Shown: positions 33,043 through 34,794 of the stretch, piece after piece
Layout: each line of letters opens with the position of its first letter
How positions within the stretch are numbered: position 1 is the stretch's first letter
NCBI GenBank assembly: GCA_002317175.1
Contig: DCJA01000021.1
Coordinates: 1-34,794, forward strand
DNA length: 34,794 nt
Source of the DNA: Lachnospiraceae bacterium UBA1712
GTDB taxonomy: Bacteria; Bacillota; Clostridia; Lachnospirales; Lachnospiraceae
Direction of reading: 5' to 3'
The notes under the pieces: generated by a model
Databases searched by the model: none
What the model was told of the DNA's origin: nothing
The model's input: only the letters and a program-made list of their open reading frames with translations
Program-made: the position numbers and the translations under genes

Positions 33043-33819
33043 ATGGTCAAAGGCTTATACACTGCATACACAGGTATGATTAATGAACAGAATCGTATGG
33101 ACGTTATTACCAACAACCTTGCTAACGTTGATACCAACGGTTACAAGAAAGAAGGTGCAACAAGTCAGGCCTTTGATACTGTTTTAGCATATAAGATTAA
33201 AGATACATCATATCAGCCTAATCTTGCCAAGGGAATTGGACAGATGAACCTTGGAGTTAAGATAGGAGAGAACTATACTGATTATTCTCAGGGAGCTTTT
33301 AAGGTAACTGGTAATACATATGACCTGGCTATTTCGGGTACAGGTTTTTATACAATAGAATTTGCTGGTAAAGATGGTACAACAGCCACCAAGTACACAA
33401 GAGATGGCTCATTTATTGCAAGCGCAGATGGATACCTGATGACAAAGGATGGCGATTACGTACTTGATACTGATAACTCAAGAATTAAACTTGACCCCAA
33501 TCAGGAAGTATCCATTGACACAAGAGGTAATATAGCTCAGGGTGGTAAAACCATATGCACTATAAAAATTACCGATTTTGAGGATTACAATTACCTTGAG
33601 CATTATGGAGAGAACTTCTTTGTACCTGTAGATGGGGCTCAGACAAAGCCAGGCAGTTATACGATTAATCAGGGATATCTTGAGACATCCAATGTACAGA
33701 CAGTACAGGAAATGGTGGAGATGATAAGCGTATCCCGCCAGTATGAAAGTAATCAAAAGCTCATTACAACAATAGATGACACATTGAGAATTGCATCAAC
33801 ACAGTTGGGCAAGGTTTAA
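33043..33819 (+). CDS. flhO: Flagellar basal-body rod protein, FlgF/FlhO type
   Basis: 258 residues. The N-terminal rod signature GLYTAYTGMINEQNRMDVIT with NNLANVDTNGYKKEG (about 4-38) and the C-terminal TSNVQTVQEMVEMISVSRQYESNQK (about 213-237) form the coiled terminal helices shared by all axial rod and hook proteins. The central Dc domain (about 80-200) includes DLAISGTGFYTIE. By order (mbl, this gene, then a FlgG-like gene) it matches FlhO of B. subtilis, a proximal/distal rod component. No signal peptide; axial proteins leave through the flagellar export apparatus. AAAGGA precedes the ATG, 19 nt after mbl. Confidence 0.9.
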   Translation: MVKGLYTAYTGMINEQNRMDVITNNLANVDTNGYKKEGATSQAFDTVLAYKIKDTSYQPNLAKGIGQMNLGVKIGENYTDYSQGAFKVTGNTYDLAISGTGFYTIEFAGKDGTTATKYTRDGSFIASADGYLMTKDGDYVLDTDNSRIKLDPNQEVSIDTRGNIAQGGKTICTIKITDFEDYNYLEHYGENFFVPVDGAQTKPGSYTINQGYLETSNVQTVQEMVEMISVSRQYESNQKLITTIDDTLRIASTQLGKV

Positions 33820-33846
33820 TGGATTAACAGTCTAGGAGGATAAGGT

Positions 33847-34668
33847 ATGGTAAGATCATTGTGGTCTGCAGCAAGCGGAATGATTGCACAGCAGACAAAT
33901 GTTGATACAATAGCTAATAATCTTGCAAATGTTAATTCGGCTGGATACAAGGCTGAAGTAGCAGAATTCAAATCACTTTTATATCAGAATCTTCAATCTG
34001 AGACCACTACGGCCAATGGAGAGCACAAGCCGATAAGTGCGCAGGTGGGTCTGGGTGTTAGAAACTCATCAATTACTTCTGTATTCAAGCAGGGTGCTTT
34101 GATTGCCAGTACCAGTGACACATCATTTGCCATTGAAGGTGAAGGCTTCTTTGCTGTAAGAGGTGAGGATGGTTCTACCTACTATACAAGAAATGGTAGC
34201 TTTAACTTTAATACAGGATCTGGAAGCAATATAGTTCTTTCGACTTCAGATGGTCTTCCAGTTCTTGATTCGACCGGTAAGGCTATTTCGCTGGATACCA
34301 AAAGATATGTGGTTAGTAAGCTTTCGATAGATGCAAGTGGTAATATATGTTATCCTGATGCACAGAATAATGCGCAGCCAATTGGAATCAGAATCGGTGT
34401 GTACCAGTTTTCTAATCCGTCAGGACTTGAGAAGACATCAGATACGTTGTACAAAGTTACAGCGGCATCCGGACAGGCTCTTAATGAGGCTACAACAGCA
34501 GGACTTACAACTAGTAAGGTTCATCAGGGCTATCTGGAACAGTCCAGTGTGCAGGTTGTAGATGAGATGGTAAACATGATTGTTGCTCAGCGTGCTTATG
34601 AGATGAATTCAAAAGCAATTACTACAACAGATCAGATGATGGAACTTGCGAATAACTTGAAGAGGTAA
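33847..34668 (+). CDS. flhP: Flagellar distal rod protein, FlgG/FlhP type
   Basis: 273 residues. It has the same axial-protein plan as the gene before it: N-terminal SLWSAASGMIAQQTNVDTIA with NNLANVNSAGYKAEV (about 4-38), and C-terminal QSSVQVVDEMVNMIVAQRAYEMNSKAI with TTDQMM at the end. FAIEGEGFFAVRGEDGS (about 97-113) and the D-loop region FKSLLYQNL (about 41-49) fit FlgG-type rods. It is related to the FlhO-type neighbour by duplication, a common origin of rod genes. AGGAGG sits just before the ATG (27 nt after the previous stop). The next gene starts 5 nt after its stop. Confidence 0.92.
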   Translation: MVRSLWSAASGMIAQQTNVDTIANNLANVNSAGYKAEVAEFKSLLYQNLQSETTTANGEHKPISAQVGLGVRNSSITSVFKQGALIASTSDTSFAIEGEGFFAVRGEDGSTYYTRNGSFNFNTGSGSNIVLSTSDGLPVLDSTGKAISLDTKRYVVSKLSIDASGNICYPDAQNNAQPIGIRIGVYQFSNPSGLEKTSDTLYKVTAASGQALNEATTAGLTTSKVHQGYLEQSSVQVVDEMVNMIVAQRAYEMNSKAITTTDQMMELANNLKR

Positions 34669-34672
34669 TTAA

Positions 34673-34794
34673 ATGAGCTCAATTGATATAAGCGGATTAA
34701 CCAGCGTTTATACTGATTATATGAACACTACAGCAAGTAATGCTACAACTGAAAAACTTAAATCAGTTGCATCTGCAGACTATTCCAATGCAAG
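34673..34794 (+). CDS. Start of an unidentified flagellar-locus gene (3' truncated)
   Basis: The ATG at 34673 opens a frame of 40 codons, MSSIDISGLTSVYTDYMNTT onward, running off the window. GAGGT at 34662-34666 inside the end of flhP is its Shine-Dalgarno, spaced 6 nt. The N-terminus is rich in Ser, Thr and Asn and has no signal peptide. In related flagellar loci a rod-binding (FlgJ N-terminal-like) protein often follows flgG, and that is the best guess; the 40 visible residues do not prove it. Confidence 0.6.
   Translation, partial: MSSIDISGLTSVYTDYMNTTASNATTEKLKSVASADYSNA

Noticed and set aside
34028..34036. GCCGATAA inside flhP and GCCGATAT inside mbl as sigma-28 promoters
   Set aside because: Both are in coding sequence with no TAAA at the right distance, and no gene starts just downstream.

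Overview
The window looks like chromosomal DNA from a motile, low-to-mid GC member of the Lachnospiraceae, of the Butyrivibrio / Pseudobutyrivibrio / Lachnospira kind. The evidence is type III glutamine synthetase, a DUF1292 protein, a DUF6465-like protein, Gram-positive style FtsEX, CvfB and Mbl, clostridial chemoreceptors and flagellar rod genes. The genus is inferred from protein content only. Nearly all genes are on the + strand and tightly packed; only a DUF436 gene and a small YjfB-like motility gene are on the - strand. I see no rRNA, tRNA, CRISPR array, transposase, prophage or attachment site, and no gene-free stretch over 300 bases.

Layout. 1-3538: the 3' part of a U32-family tRNA hydroxylation gene (trhP type), a 236 bp hairpin-rich spacer, and glnN. 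3539-3713: a striking 175 bp imperfect palindrome. 3749-7565: an operon of an FkbH-like HAD protein, a PfkB-family sugar kinase and a class II aldolase, ending at a terminator shared with the convergent DUF436 gene. 8349-10473: a YczE-type membrane protein, an RsmH-type rRNA methyltransferase outside any division cluster, and a DUF1292 protein. 10549-13149: a six-TM chemoreceptor and an aldo/keto reductase with a C-terminal two-cluster ferredoxin part. 13270-15540: an AI-2E family permease and a cytoplasmic GH5 glycosidase.

15716-17638 holds a DUF6465-like protein, an orphan ParA ATPase and a short soluble chemoreceptor. 17690-20918 is a tight four-gene unit (HAD phosphatase, acyl-ACP thioesterase, CvfB, CPBP membrane protease) between two terminators. 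The yjfB-like gene then diverges from a CdaR/PucR-type regulator, with a 26 bp dyad between them. The regulator heads a cell-envelope block: ftsE, ftsX, a coiled-coil M23 hydrolase and a CtpA-type protease. uvrB-uvrA follow, with the uvrB ribosome-binding site buried in a terminator-like hairpin beside a candidate LexA box. The window ends in mbl-flhO-flhP, the Bacillus subtilis gene order, and the first 40 codons of another gene.

Most genes are housekeeping. The parts most worth following are the ParA/soluble-chemoreceptor neighbourhood, the FkbH/kinase/aldolase operon, the FtsEX/M23/CtpA block under a CdaR-like gene, the uvrB leader, and the 175 bp palindrome.
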